Shown piece after piece: positions 39,832-51,828 of a stretch of 64,000 bases of DNA. The position numbers and the translations under genes were made by a program. The DNA lies in the NCBI RefSeq assembly GCF_000350225.1, contig NW_005179033.1:1-64000 (forward strand). The letters are read 5' to 3'. The notes under the pieces were generated by a model. That model was given only the letters and a program-made list of their open reading frames with translations. It was not told where the DNA came from and did not search any database. The number at the start of each line of letters is the position of its first letter. Positions within the stretch are counted from its first letter, which is position 1. Source of the DNA: Chondrus crispus. Taxonomy: Eukaryota; Rhodophyta; Florideophyceae; Gigartinales; Gigartinaceae.

Positions 39832-42611
39832 CACCGAATAGGGAAATTAGTGTTGGTGCTGAAATAGTGAAGCATCTGAATTAGTGCAGACTACAGTATT
39901 CTGACTGCGTCAAATTCCACCCAAAAAACAAATAGTGTTGGCTTCACTATAAAGGAACAGACTGCAATTGATGTAACCTTTATTTTTCATTAAAATCTAA
40001 TAGAAAATGTAGCAAGGCTCTTGAACTGTAGAACTGTGAGATATTTTTAGGGAAAAATTCCATTTTACTGTAGAGGGAGATTTTATTCTGTAGACCGAGA
40101 TTTTATTTGAATCTTAGAGAAGCGCACGCGTACGGCCCGGCGGAATCCGGGCCAGACGCGTGGACGCTTCTGGAAGGAATTTCATAGAAATAAAAGAGAG
40201 AGGGTGACGGGCGCTGCGGGGAAAAAGGGGGGAAAGGAACACACACCACGGAACAGCACGCTCCCCAGAACCGCCTCCCCCATTTCACCGACAACAAGAA
40301 CGTATACTATGCTGCACCCACAACCAATCCCTCCACTGGGGCGCATTCGAAGTGCTCAGTATGACGCTTGATTATTTCCTGTAAATGAGGAAACAGTTGC
40401 TCGACCCTCCATTGGGCATTCAGGTCCAGTGAAAGACCACAACGAATCATGGCCTTGCGAGCGTACCCAACACCATTCTCGTCGCGCATTTGGTTAACGT
40501 CACGCACTACCCTCGCTGCCAACTGTAGGAAGTACCTTTTCCTGGATTGGGCAACCTGCCAGCGCCTTTCCCTTGCAACTACTCAGGGCTGTGCAATAAC
40601 TCTGCCTTCTCGGCATCCCATAGAGAGACGCACCCGTCCTTGAGCTTCTGTATCACAAAACTGTCACACGGCTGACAAAGATCCGTAGAATTTGCAGGTA
40701 AAAATCTCAGAGAGCACTTCAAAGCCTCCAAAGCTAAATTCTGCTCTACCGTTTCCCTATGTCCCGCACAATTATCTAAAAAAATAGTCCTTGTCCTGCC
40801 AAAAGGATTTCGCGATATCGCCCTGGCTTCTTGTAGCCACTGTAAGAACACATCCCTATCCATCCATCCTTTGGGCTGTGTCCTGTAACAAGCCCGCAGT
40901 ACATCATCAGCAATGCCTCGGATAGGATAACTGCGATTAGCATTCTGAAATATCAAAAAGGCTGGCATGATTTGAGCATTTCGTCCACCGGTAAGTCTCA
41001 CTAGCATAGTCATGCCCTGTCCCCCAGACGTAACATCTGCATACTTCATTTCTTGAGCTCCACAAAGGCCAAATGTTTTACCGTCGTCGAGGTTGATAAT
41101 AAAGTGCGTCTCGTCGATATTGTCCACCAAATCCTTATTGAGCATACCACTCTCAAATTCACGCTTCACACACCCCAGATGAAAAGCGACCTGCTTCTCG
41201 ATAAACACTTGCTTTGCCGGGCTGATCATGAGCTTGCCACGTTGTCTCCTCGACACAATATTATGACGTTCCATGAATCGCTGCACCCACCCTGAATTAA
41301 TAAGCGTAGAAAGTTGCACGCCCCCTCCGTTGACATTCGGCAGCTTGCCTTCCGACTGAAGGACACGGATCCGATCTCGGGCCACCACGACTATCAACCG
41401 AGACGAAAACTTCATTCCCACATTCGACAGTCTCTCAAACTCAACCCGCAGAGCATCTTGGAGAGCAATATTCCACGACTCCATTTTTCGCCCACGTCCT
41501 TTCCTGACCTTGCACAAGACTTTTCTTCTACCCGCATTAATTAATGCGCTCTCCACAGAACCACCCCGCTGTCTCCTTGTTGCTCGATGAGACAGATACG
41601 CATATTCCTCCTCATGCAGTATGACTTCCTTGTCTTTCCACCAGCGCATGGCCTTGATGATGTTGGCTTTCTCTGACGCTGAGAAAAGCGCCGGGAAGTG
41701 TCGTACTGTACGTGCCATCAATCCTTTGATTGGCGTACCATCGGTGAGCTGTTGGTCCATCCACTTGACGATATTCTTCCTGTCTCTCTTCGTTACCACC
41801 TGTTGCAATGCGCGTTTGCGGTTTGACGGTGGTGCAGACTCTTGTGCTTGCGTGGGCACCAAGGGAGAAGGGACCGTATCTGTGGGGGTAGCATCCGATG
41901 GGCCGAGGTCTGGTGTCGGAGCAACGTTCTGGGCGTTTGATACAGCTTGCTGCAAGAAAGCGACAATCGGGGAAGAACTCGGGATCGGCATATTGCAGGA
42001 TGTTGTCTCGGGTTCTCGATGGGACAGACACAAAGAGTGGTAATGCTACAGTAATTCTTATACGTTTTAGAAGCAAGGTTGCTAACTTTTATCACCTCAG
42101 CTTACGAATAAAGAACAGCTATTAAGCCGTTCAGTTGCTACAGTGAACACGTAGATGAGGTAACGGCTTCATTACGGTCAGCTCACTATGTTGTTGTTCG
42201 TGAAAGAGGGTGCTAAGGACCTTGTTTGACGTACACAGCTTCCCGAAGAACGTTCGTGTGACGCTTCAGGCTGCCAGTACAATATAGTCGTTGAGACGAT
42301 AAAAGTCTCAACTATGCCCGTGAGGACTGATTCTTACCCACAATGCCCTGCTTGCTGTGAATTTCAAATTGTGCAAAACGTAACAGCGTTTAAAAGCCCG
42401 TATTTTCGAACTTTCGAAAATATGAAGACAATGACGTGTCATTTATGCTTCACTATTTAGCACGTTTTGAAATAGTGTAGACTTCATTATTTTCGTACAA
42501 CTTGTAAATAGTGTAGTATTTCAAATGGTGTAGGCTGCACCAATAATGATGTGTTCCTAGAAAAACCCCGTACGGAAATACTGTAGACTAGACTAATTAC
42601 CCTATTCGGTG
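39832..42611 (-). mobile_element. Complete pogo-like DNA transposon
   Basis: 2,780 bp with TIRs CACCGAATAGGGAAATTAGT (right end has one base different) and TA on each side (39830-39831, 42612-42613). Subterminal regions at both ends repeat AATAGTGTAG-like and TTCACTATTT motifs, probable transposase-binding sites. The single gene inside, on the minus strand, is a DDD transposase of the Tc1-mariner/pogo group. Confidence 0.85.
40307..41991 (-). CDS. pogo/Tigger-like transposase, one apparent frameshift
   Basis: The ATG at 41991 (MPIPSSSPIVAFLQQ) is chosen over an upstream non-ATG start. A helix-turn-helix-like region (LINSGWVQRFMERHNIVSRR) precedes the catalytic core: NIDETHF, IFLDNCAGH and LCQPCDSFVIQKLK, which give a DDD triad at about D307, D420 and D457 counted from the frame opening at 42033. 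The main frame stops at 40579-40581; a second frame from about 40575 to 40307 (KRYFLQLAARVVRDVNQMRD) continues the usual C-terminal region, so one frameshift is likely. The enzyme would cut at the TIR ends and insert at TA. Confidence 0.75.
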
Positions 42612-43902
42612 TAGCTGCTGATAATCAGGGAGAAGCAGACAGCATTCTGGAGAGCAGACAGCATTCTGGAGAGCTGACAAAAATAATGGGAGTGAACGCA
42701 ATTCTCCTGATTGCATTCGCGACAGAACCGAAACGACTCATTCCCTTTGTGATAGTTATATGTACCCTACCGCTTCGTAGCGGGAGGACAAGAAAAGAGG
42801 GACAGACAATAAAACCACCAACTGTGAGTATTCACGTTTCATTAGCAAGAATTTGCTACCGCGTTAGTACGCGAGACCCCTCCGCGCTTCTGCGCGAGAC
42901 TTCTATCCTCTTGGATACTGTTACACATACTGGAAGACTACCCTTTTGTCTTCCCCCCCGAGATTTCACAACACATTTGTCACCTTGACACTAGGGATTT
43001 GTAGATCGGCGGCGAGTGAGGTGAGCTGATCGTGCTGTCGTGCGTGTGCTACGTGTGCACGTATGACTCTCATGACACACACAAAGGGGTCTACAACGCG
43101 GCTGATTGTTGCCAAATGTGACAGAGCGTACTGTACTACGTAACCGTTGTCAACCTAATCACCAATTTTTCCGTTACACCGGCACGACCTCCGCAAATTT
43201 AATTAAAAGATATGAAAATATTGACGGTTTCTGCTCATTCGAATTTCCTTTTGCATCTGCAAAGAGCCCGAAGAGCGTACGTAGCCACTGTTTCTACCAA
43301 CCAGCGAACAATGAGAAGGGCTGAACCTTTTTCTAACACTCCAAAACGGTATCATTTTACGAGATTTGCCTAATTGCCAAATACGTCCCAATAATGGCCC
43401 TGGGCACCAGAGTCTGTGACCCAGAGCCATACAAATTGGGTCCCAATTACCAGGGCTCATAGCTCCGTCAAATCCTGGTTGACAATTGATTTTTCTGATA
43501 TTCGCCTCAAACGGCACTCCCATTGGTCCCGGTGGTGGGCCTTGTTGGATCCTGCAAGCAGGCCTCAATGATGGAATATTTCCATCCACCCTCGATCGGA
43601 GCTGTAATGCGATCCAGCATCTTTGAAAAGTTGATGAATGTCTCTGAAGTTTCAAAGGTTCCCAAAGTGCTGCCGAAAGTTTGAGCAACTTTTTCTGCGA
43701 AACTCAGAAACATTCTGGAGACGTGCACTCTCGCATTACACTACCAGTCTCCTCCATCAATAGCTGTCCGTTTATTGGGGGCGATCATATTCTAGGAGTA
43801 AATCATGTAGGAGAATGGATGGCTCCGGTTCATCGGTCCCACCTTTTTCAGCCAATCAGAGCTCTTGGTCCTCAAAGAGCCAGGTCCCACATTTTGAAAT
43901 GT

Positions 43903-43950
43903 GACTGTCTCCCCGCCTTCCCTGACATCAGGGAAGGCGGGGAGACAGTC
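43903..43950. repeat. Hairpin, 23-bp perfect arms, 2-nt loop
   Basis: GACTGTCTCCCCGCCTTCCC...complement, separated by CA. Confidence 0.95.
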
Positions 43951-44770
43951 AAAGAGACGCAGGGATGGGACGAGGAGGAGCGGGAAGCTAGTGAGAGTGC
44001 GCAGCGTTAATGTCGGGAGGATGGCGGACAGGGCGGGATAATACGCAAGTGGGTGCAATAATTGAAAGAGAGCACTGGGTCAAGTAAGGGGCGGGCGTAG
44101 GGGGTGGGGTCTGGGAGGGGTTGGTTGTGGGGATTGTGTGTTGGGATTGTGTATTATGTTTATGTGTGCGAGAGTATCAGCAAAGCCCTCGAGATCGTAT
44201 CGACGCTGCTCAGCAGCAGCAGAAGCAGCCGCGGCTGCAGCGCTCGGGGACGCCGCCGCCTCTCACGCAAAAGGCTGGCGCCGATGCGAGCGCTTCGGAC
44301 AATGACTGCGACAGGCATCGTATAGAAATGTTGATGGGCAGTATGAAAGTTATCCTGGCTTCATACAGGGGCGCCGCCACAGAGAACATCAAAACCAATA
44401 TTTCCCGGTGCTTTGCCCTCTTCCCGGGCACCCAGCGGCCCCTTATGGATCACCACTACGACGAGATCATCATCTCGGCAGGCGTGCCCAGCGGTCGCTA
44501 TATGATTTTTTATGACCGAGTCTCATAATCCCTACCGAGACCGCTGTTTCCACTCTACCAGCTCCAAACGATTCCATACCAGCTAACTGTTCGTTTGTTT
44601 ACTTGGATGCGCTTCCAGTGAATTGTCTTTGTCTTCCGGGGGAAAGAAAAGAGCCTCAACGTCCGTGCCCCACCACTACTTGTCTTCCAAATACGCCGCC
44701 GTTTCTGTGGGTGTTACCAGCCCATCCACTTCACTCAGATAATCTAAGAGAGACTCACGCGCTTTCGAAG

Positions 44771-44824
44771 TCCAGAATTGAAGGTCTTTGTGCTCGCACC
44801 AGCACAAAGACCTTCAATTCTGGA
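44771..44824. repeat. Hairpin, 24-bp perfect arms, 6-nt loop
   Basis: TCCAGAATTGAAGGTCTTTG...complement, separated by CGCACC. Confidence 0.95.
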
Positions 44825-45203
44825 CAGCTGGTGCGAGCACCAGATCATCACCTCGAGGACCTTTTCCATACGTAAGCAATTTGTAAACAGCTCGATTAGC
44901 TGTAATGATATCTTCCAACTGAGCCACTTTTCCACAAAACCGAAAAGAATCGGCAAACCATTGCCAAAACGTTTGCGGAAATTTTAGGCGAAACTATAAA
45001 CGTCCGTGCAAGTTTTGGAAAGACCACTGGTAAGTCATATAGTCAATTTCGTTACTAAAGTAAACGTGTGCATACCCTACGATGCTGACTTTGGAACAAT
45101 GATTTAGTAATGCTGACGATTATCATAGTGGTCAGAATGAGTCCGAAATCAATCCTCCATTTTTTGGGGTTTTTAACAATAGTAGTATTTTCTCACTCTT
45201 TTT

Positions 45204-45600
45204 TGTTGATGTGTAATGCGCGTGCGCTCGCTGCTATACGTTGTGCTATCGTACATGCGGGGCTGAATTGTGCTTCGTAAGACCATACTGATGTGCCATA
45301 TCGTGCTAGCCCCTGACTTGGTGCTATTGAGCGGAGTGATGTGTCCGCTAAGTGACTTAATATCTAGTATTTTGATGTTGTCCTTCTTTCGTACTGTGTG
45401 TTTGTGTTTCGGGATCTGTGCCTACCATGTTGTCGTCCTGCACACTGATTTGTACTTTGGCTTTCGGTAGGTTTACCATCGTACTCTTAGTCTACATAAG
45501 TTGTACCTTGATCGACTCAAGTTAAGTCCGGTCTACGGTGTTACCAGACCCCATCGACGAACTTCTCCCGACTCACATCAATTCATTCACCCCCTGCAAA
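45204..45600 (+). repeat. 5' LTR of second Copia
   Basis: 397 bp; matched along its length by 50128-50524. Confidence 0.85.
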
Positions 45601-45618
45601 GGGTTATGGGCGCAGCTC
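45601..45618 (+). promoter_or_regulatory. Primer site for half initiator tRNA-Met
   Basis: GGGTTATGGGC directly after the LTR, the same anticodon-arm complement as in the first Copia. Confidence 0.6.
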
Positions 45619-45781
45619 ACGCTCGCTCTCCTACCCTTCTTATCTTTTTCGTGCTATTTTACGCCGTTTGTGCTCTCTGCAGCAACACCTTGCATTGCTT
45701 TTTTCACACCACGCCGTGCGACTACAGGACGTGCGTTAAAAGTACGTTTATTCATTCTACGGAAGCGTTCGAGTTACTGCT

Positions 45782-46780
45782 ATGGAAGATAGCAAAAAGG
45801 TGTACAGGTACTATGGGAAGCCCGGTGAGGACTTCCATCTGTGGGAGGCGAGGACCGAGGCGGCACTTGAAGCCAAGGAAGTGCTTCATGTGATTCAGTC
45901 GGATGTATTGGGAGCCGGAGCCGAGTTGACGGAAGAGCTGAAGAAGAATGTGGCGACTGCACGCGCAATCCTGATCCAAGGAATGGGTGATCGACCCCTG
46001 CGCTTGTGTTTGAGTGCCAAGGACAATCCATACCGCATGTGGGTACGTCTTCGAGAACGCTATGCAGTATCAAACACTGCAACCAAGGTCCAGCTCCGGT
46101 CCAAGCATGCGCGCATGAGCTACTGTGGGCAGCCCATGCAAGATTACATCGACTCCTTTGAAGAGATCTTCAATCGCCTTGTGGCTATGAAGAGTGACAT
46201 TGAAGAGAACTTGCAGGTGGCTATGGTTCTTGCCTCTTTAGGTGATAAGAACAATTCACCGTTTGGACAAGTGATTGCTTCATTACAGACAATCCAAGAG
46301 AAGTTAGATTGGCAGACAGCGACAGCCAGTCTATTGCAGGAGTACGAGGAACATCTCCTGAGGGCTGGGGACCCGAAGGCAATTCGTTCTGGAGATGAAG
46401 GTCAAGCCTTGGCGGCAACAGGAAGTTCAAATACTCCATACGTTGGAAGGAGGAACTACGGCGGTAAAGCAGAGAAACGTCGATGCTTTGAGTGCGGTAA
46501 GGTTGGAAATCTTGCACGCAACTGTCATTTATTGGATGGAAAGACTCGAAGGAATGTTTCCTTCGCTGGTGAAACGGGAGAACGCCTGGAGAGCGAAATT
46601 GGAAGAGCGCAGCAAGCTCAATTGCTCTTGGCACGTCAAGATGAATCCAAGAATGACGAAGGCATGGATGATGTGTCAAACGGTCAGGAAACCGTCCCAA
46701 ATCTGTCAGAGCTGAATAATAGAGACCAGGAGCACGCTGAGCGGATTAGATTTGATGACATAGCGACAGAATGCCCCTAA
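45782..46780 (+). CDS. gag: Copia Gag
   Basis: 332 residues: a UBN2/gag-type N-terminal domain (YGKPGEDFHLWEARTEAALE), a central helical region and one CCHC knuckle (CFECGKVGNLARNCH). It forms the particle shell in this family. The frame starts with a good ATG and a Pol frame follows closely. Confidence 0.8.
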   Translation: MEDSKKVYRYYGKPGEDFHLWEARTEAALEAKEVLHVIQSDVLGAGAELTEELKKNVATARAILIQGMGDRPLRLCLSAKDNPYRMWVRLRERYAVSNTATKVQLRSKHARMSYCGQPMQDYIDSFEEIFNRLVAMKSDIEENLQVAMVLASLGDKNNSPFGQVIASLQTIQEKLDWQTATASLLQEYEEHLLRAGDPKAIRSGDEGQALAATGSSNTPYVGRRNYGGKAEKRRCFECGKVGNLARNCHLLDGKTRRNVSFAGETGERLESEIGRAQQAQLLLARQDESKNDEGMDDVSNGQETVPNLSELNNRDQEHAERIRFDDIATECP

Positions 46781-46807
46781 GGCTCTACTAGCAAACACAC
46801 GAAAGTG

Positions 46808-49800
46808 ATGAGCTGTCCAGCAGACGAGATAGCATCCTTGGGAGTTCAAGATGATGAGCATGTATATCTATTGGACTCAGGGGCGTCCAACCACATGGTG
46901 TCCTGTAGGGAATGGATCCGTGACTGTCAGCGGATTGCTCGTCAGGGGATTATCCTTGGAGACGGAAACAGGGTCTTTGCTACCCATAGCGGCACTGTTA
47001 CTCTACGTACAACTGTTAGCAGTCCCCGAGACAAATACGAACGTTCCCTAGTCCTTGATGGGGTACTGTACGTTCCTCAGCTGCAATCCAATCTCATTTC
47101 TTGCTCGGAGCTTTGTGCTCATGGTTACATCATCAACTTTGGGCGTGACAAATGTAATGGAACGCACGACGGTGTGACGCAGTTTCAAGGACACCGATAC
47201 CAAGGCGTATACAGAGTATCCGCAAAAGTTGTGCACCCAGGATACTCATCGGCGTCAGTCGCACTGTCCCATTGGCCAAGGGATGTCGACAACGATGACA
47301 GCCCTCAAGGAGGTTCGTCGGGATCTGGAAGTTCTGCAATGAGGCTTTGGCATGCCAGACTTGGTCATGTGAGCAATGCAAGTATCAAGCAGTTGCTAAG
47401 GAGCGGGGCTGTGTCTGGAATGAGTCTAACGTTGCAGGGAAACAAGAAGGCCTCCTGTGGTAGTTGCATGAAGGGTAAACAGACTCGCCGGACTCTGCGT
47501 CCCAACAAATCGCGTTCGAAAGAGCGTGGTGCAGTCATACACACAGATGTGTGTGGACCAATGTCGGTGGCATCTTTTTCAGGTGCGCGCTACTTTGTTT
47601 CTTTCATTGACGATTACACAGGTTTCATCAACATTGTTCCCATAGCACGCAAGAGTGGTGTTACTGTAAAGTTCAAGCTGCATCATGTGTGGATGGAAAG
47701 GAAGTTTGGGTGCACTGTCAAGAGAGTCCACAGCGACAACGGAGGAGAGTATGTTGCTCTGAGGCCCTCCCTGGAAGAGAACGGCATCGAGCACACCACC
47801 TCGCCCCCCTACTCCCCCAATCAGAACGGACTTGCTGAGCGGACCAACCGCACTATTGTCGAATGTTCACGGACGATGATGGAACATGCATCGCTGCCCA
47901 AGGCTTTCTGGGCTGAAGCCGTTGTGCATGCAGCAAAGATCCGTAATCAATTCTCTTGTCCCAGGAATCTACGAGTGACATCGCACGAGCTTATGACGGG
48001 TGAGAAACCTAACGTTGCCTACTTCAGAGTCTTTGGATGCTTAGGTTGGTATTATATTCCCAAGGAACTTCGAACGAAGTTGGATTCAAAGTTGCAACTC
48101 GGGATTGTTATCGGCTGTTTCGAAAACAGCCAGTATAAGCTTTGGGTACCTTCTCGCAATGTTGCTGTCATAGCGAGAGATGTGACCATCGTGGAGGACA
48201 AGTATCTTGCACAAGCGTTGAGCCAGGACGTTGATACTGCACCGTCGTTGCTACCTGATGAGAATTCCGAGGCTTCGAAGGTCACACATACCCCAATCCA
48301 GACTACCTAGGTGGATAGAACGCATCTGTCTACGCTACATGAGAACCCTTCTCCTAACAGAGAAGTCCATCAGATACACGAACAAGAGCATCCTATTGAC
48401 CCGAACATCCAGGATGCCATCACGTATGTTCCTCCACTCATGGATAACAGTCACGAGACAGAGGATGCCGAGCAAGATGAAGGGGAGTCCTCAGGGTCTA
48501 GGTATCCACGACGTGAACGACGGCAGACTTCCTACTACACCCCCGGTTCAGCCAGTGTGGCAAGAGCATTTTCAGCAGTCGAAGCTAGGATGCCGGATCC
48601 TTCGACTGTCCGGGAAGCTCTATCGCAGAGCGACTCTGAAGATTGGAAAACTGCAATTGATTCGGAGTTGAAGTCATTGAGGCCGCACGAGACTTGGGAA
48701 ATTGTTGCTACTCCAGAGGGGGTGAGGCCTTTGTCAACAAGATTTGTTTTTATCCGCAAGTACGACGAGAGCGGAAGAGTGATTAGGCACAAAGCAAGAC
48801 TTGTAGTTCGAGGTTTCCTTCAAGGGAACGTAGATCAAACTTTCTGACCAGTGGTAGACTTTGCGACTATTCGCACTTGTCTTTCAGTTGCAGTCACGAG
48901 GGGGTGCAGTATCGAGCAAATGGATATCAAGACTGCCTTCCTCCATGGCGAGATTGACAGCGATGTGTACGTGAAGTGTCCCGAAGGGCTTTCGTTGTGT
49001 AAGAAAGTTCAAGCCCTCAAGCTTCGAAGGGGGCTCTACGGGCTGAAGCAGGCACCAAGACTTTGGCATGACAAGTGGGAATCGGTCATGAAGGCGATGG
49101 GTTTTGAGAAATTGCTCTCTGATGATTGCGTCTACCGTCGTGGAAGTGTTTGGCTGTTGCTGTATGTAGATGACATCATACTTCTTAGTCTGAGAATGAA
49201 TGACGCTCAAAGTGTGAAGCAGGAGCTCATGAGACATCTGGATGTTAAAGATTTGGGTTCACTCAGGTCGTTTTTGGGTGTTCTGTTTGGACGAGACTCT
49301 GAGGGCGCGTGGTTGTCGCAGCAACACTACATCAGACAAGTGCTACATCGGTTTGGTATGTTAAACTGCAAGCCTGTTGCGACTCCTATGTGTTCGGGAG
49401 AGCTCAAAGATATCTCTGAAGGTGGAGGGGTACATGAGGACTGTGCAACTTATCAAGAATTACTGGGATGCTTGCTATTCCTTTCCACCCGCACTCGCCC
49501 GGACATTGCTTCTGCCGTATCAATCCTTTGTCGGTACTCGTCTGCTCCGACGGAAATGCACTGGACTTGTCTCAAGCGTATTCTTCGATATCTTCAAGGG
49601 ACGAATCGTCATGCATTACGCTTACATTCAGGAAATCAAGAGAAACTGGTTGCATTTTGTGACGCGGACTGGGCTGGGGACCGCAATGATAGACGCTCGA
49701 CAACAGGTGTCTTGTTTCAATTTGGTCAGAGTACAGTTGCTTGGAAGGCGCTCAAGGAAACTTCCGTGGCCCTCTCCACGACCGAGGCCGAGTTCCTGTC

Positions 49801-50140
49801 TTTGAGTGAAGGAACCAAGATGGTGCTTTGGTTGCGCAGCTTGCTTCGAGAGATGGACTGTACTCAGAATGGAAGTACAATTGTCAATGAGGACAATCAG
49901 AGTGCGGTAATGTGGGCGACTGAGGGAATACGTCACGCGAAGCACATCTCAATCCGGAAGAACTTTGTCAGAGAGAACGTCCAAGACGGTATCATTCATC
50001 TGTCTTACTGCAACACCGCTGACATGACGGCGGATATCCTTACGAAGCCGCTTCTCCGTATCACATTCGAGAAGCATAGAGAGCAACTCGGAGTAGTACA
50101 AGTGACAGCTCGAGGCGCAAGAGGGGGTGTTGATGTGTAA
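46808..50140 (+). pseudogene. pol: Copia Pol region (fossil)
   Basis: Protease (LLDSGASNHMVS), GAG-pre-integrase (LWHARLGHVSNASIKQLL), integrase core (HTDVCGPMSVASFSGARYFV ... HSDNGGEY), reverse transcriptase (YVDD in LLLYVDDIILL) and RNase H (STTEAEFLSLSEGTKMVLWL) occur in that order. A few breaks are present. Confidence 0.8.
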
Positions 50141-50524
50141 TGCGCGCGCGCTCGCTGCTATTCGTTGTGCTATCGTACATGCGGGGCTGAATTGTGCTTC
50201 GTAAGACCATACTGATGTGCCATATCGTGCTAGCCCCTGACTTGGTGCTATTGAGCGGAGTGATGTGTCCGCTAAGTGACTTAATATCTAGTATTTTGAT
50301 GTTGTCCTTCTTTCGTACTGTGTGTTTGTGTTTCAGGATCTGCGCCTACCATGTTGTCGTCCTGCACACTGATTTGTACTTTGGCTTTCGGTAGGTTTAC
50401 CATCGTACTCTTAGTCTACATAAGTTGTACCTTGATCGACTCAAGAAAAGTCCGGTCTACGGTATTACCAGACCCCATCGACGAACTTCTCCCGACTCAC
50501 ATCCATTCATTCACCCCCTTCAAA
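50128..50524 (+). repeat. 3' LTR of second Copia
   Basis: 397 bp, about ten differences from the 5' LTR. Confidence 0.85.
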
Positions 50525-50743
50525 GTTTTTGCTATTACACTGCAAGGTCATATCGCAATAGTTTTGTTTATTTTAATGTGGCAACCGGCATTACATAGGC
50601 GGGTGGAGGTACTTAACAGGACTGGCAACCTGCCTGCTGCCGCGCTGACCACCCCGGCAGTCATTCGCTTCTCACGAAGCGATCTTCCCCGTGCTCAAGA
50701 GCGCGGCGGCTGACACACTATCCCAAGGGTACCGCCCTCAGGG

Positions 50744-51823
50744 ATGAGCGAGCCACCTGTCGACTCGCAAGGAGAAAGTACCACTCCTCCGACCTTCGCC
50801 TTCGATGCCTCCACCCGCGCCGCGCTTCAAGACCTCATCTCCGAAGGTGTCGTGGCCGCGCTCGCCGCGCAACAAGCAGCGCCACCCCAGCGCGCTGGAG
50901 GAGGGCAATCCGGAGAGGGACCCTACCCCCCCGCCGAGCCGAGCCCTGCAGGCGCGCAAGCGGCCGCCGAAGTTGCCCAGATCGCCGATCCGTCTGAGGC
51001 AGCGGCCGCAGAGGGCCTCCAAGATCCGGCCAACAAACCGGCAGAGGAAGGAAGCGGCGAAGAGGACTACTCCGACGAAGGGGAGGAGTCCGACGAAGAA
51101 GACAACTTCGGGGGAAACCAAACGGCCGTCTTCACAAAGCGCTGGCACGAGCGCCATCGCAGTGCACAGATTGCACCACGGTTTGAAGTCCCCGCTCGCT
51201 TCCGAGCGATCTATCCCATTGGGTTCGAGCCCGACTCTGTCGAACACTTTCGCAACTGCAGTCCCGGAAGTGGCGCGTCAGAGGGAAGAGCAGGAGAAGC
51301 ATCTAGCCTATATGCTACAGCTGCCTATACCTGCATCGTCAACAATAGCCTCTCAGAGGCAATCGGAGCACTCGCTGCTCACCCGTCAGTATCGGACGAC
51401 ATCCAAGGACCGTTCGTTGAGATACTTCAAAGCTTCTCGGACGCACAAGTCTCCATCCATGGCGTGTACGAGCTTGTCGCCGCTCGCTACGAAGTCCTGT
51501 GTGGAAGACAAGGAGCTTCTGGAATCGCCGATCCGGACCTCCTTGAGGCCTTTATCGATCCACCCGCTGCCTACAGTTCAATTGGCCGGGTCGCCTATCG
51601 GCAAGAACAGTTTCAGGCGGTCCGCTCCGCTGCGCAACGCGCTGGCAAGAAGGCTGCTACAAGGAACTCTGAGCGTCCCCCGAAGCCTCGCCGTAGCCTT
51701 TCGTCAGGTGGCCGGGGAACGCCGTCCGCCCCCAGTTCCCTTACTCCGCCCCCAGCCGCTGCTGGAGGAGGACGAGGAAGGGGTAGAGAGAGAGGGAGAG
51801 GACGAGGCAGAGGTGGACAATAA
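50744..51823 (+). CDS. Gag-like ORF of the Ngaro-like element
   Basis: 359 residues: an acidic N-terminal half (EEGSGEEDYSDEGEESDEED), a more structured middle (YPIGFEPDSVEHFRNCSPGS) and a Gly/Arg-rich C-terminus that probably binds nucleic acid. Position before RT matches DIRS-type ORF1. Confidence 0.6.
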   Translation: MSEPPVDSQGESTTPPTFAFDASTRAALQDLISEGVVAALAAQQAAPPQRAGGGQSGEGPYPPAEPSPAGAQAAAEVAQIADPSEAAAAEGLQDPANKPAEEGSGEEDYSDEGEESDEEDNFGGNQTAVFTKRWHERHRSAQIAPRFEVPARFRAIYPIGFEPDSVEHFRNCSPGSGASEGRAGEASSLYATAAYTCIVNNSLSEAIGALAAHPSVSDDIQGPFVEILQSFSDAQVSIHGVYELVAARYEVLCGRQGASGIADPDLLEAFIDPPAAYSSIGRVAYRQEQFQAVRSAAQRAGKKAATRNSERPPKPRRSLSSGGRGTPSAPSSLTPPPAAAGGGRGRGRERGRGRGRGGQ

Positions 51824-51828
51824 TAATA

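Larger units (their letters stand above)
42612..45203. other. Intergenic with weak coding candidates and two hairpins
   Basis: A 19-bp unit (AGCAGACAGCATTCTGGAG) is doubled at 42634-42671. Minus-strand frame 43507-43728 (FLSFAEKVAQTFGSTLGTFE) has protein-like composition. So does a stretch on the minus strand at about 44810-44985 (FWQWFADSFRFCGKVAQLED), which follows a TAG acceptor-like site. Neither matches a family I know. Plus frame 44121-44528 is also unassigned. Confidence 0.35.
45204..50524 (+). mobile_element. Second Ty1/Copia retrotransposon (fossil, fairly young)
   Basis: Two 397-bp LTRs (TGTTGATGTGTAATGCGC...) differ by about ten bases, roughly 2.5 percent. The primer site GGTTATGGGC follows the 5' LTR and a purine tract (GCAAGAGGGGG) precedes the 3' LTR. 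Order is gag, protease, integrase, RT, RNase H. Flanking bases (CTTTT/GTTTT) are only an imperfect target duplication. It carries a few breaks. Confidence 0.85.

Noticed and set aside
44104-44528. Unknown protein frame with a Gln run
   Set aside because: Starts in low-complexity sequence, no family, no splice partners; mentioned only in the regional note.
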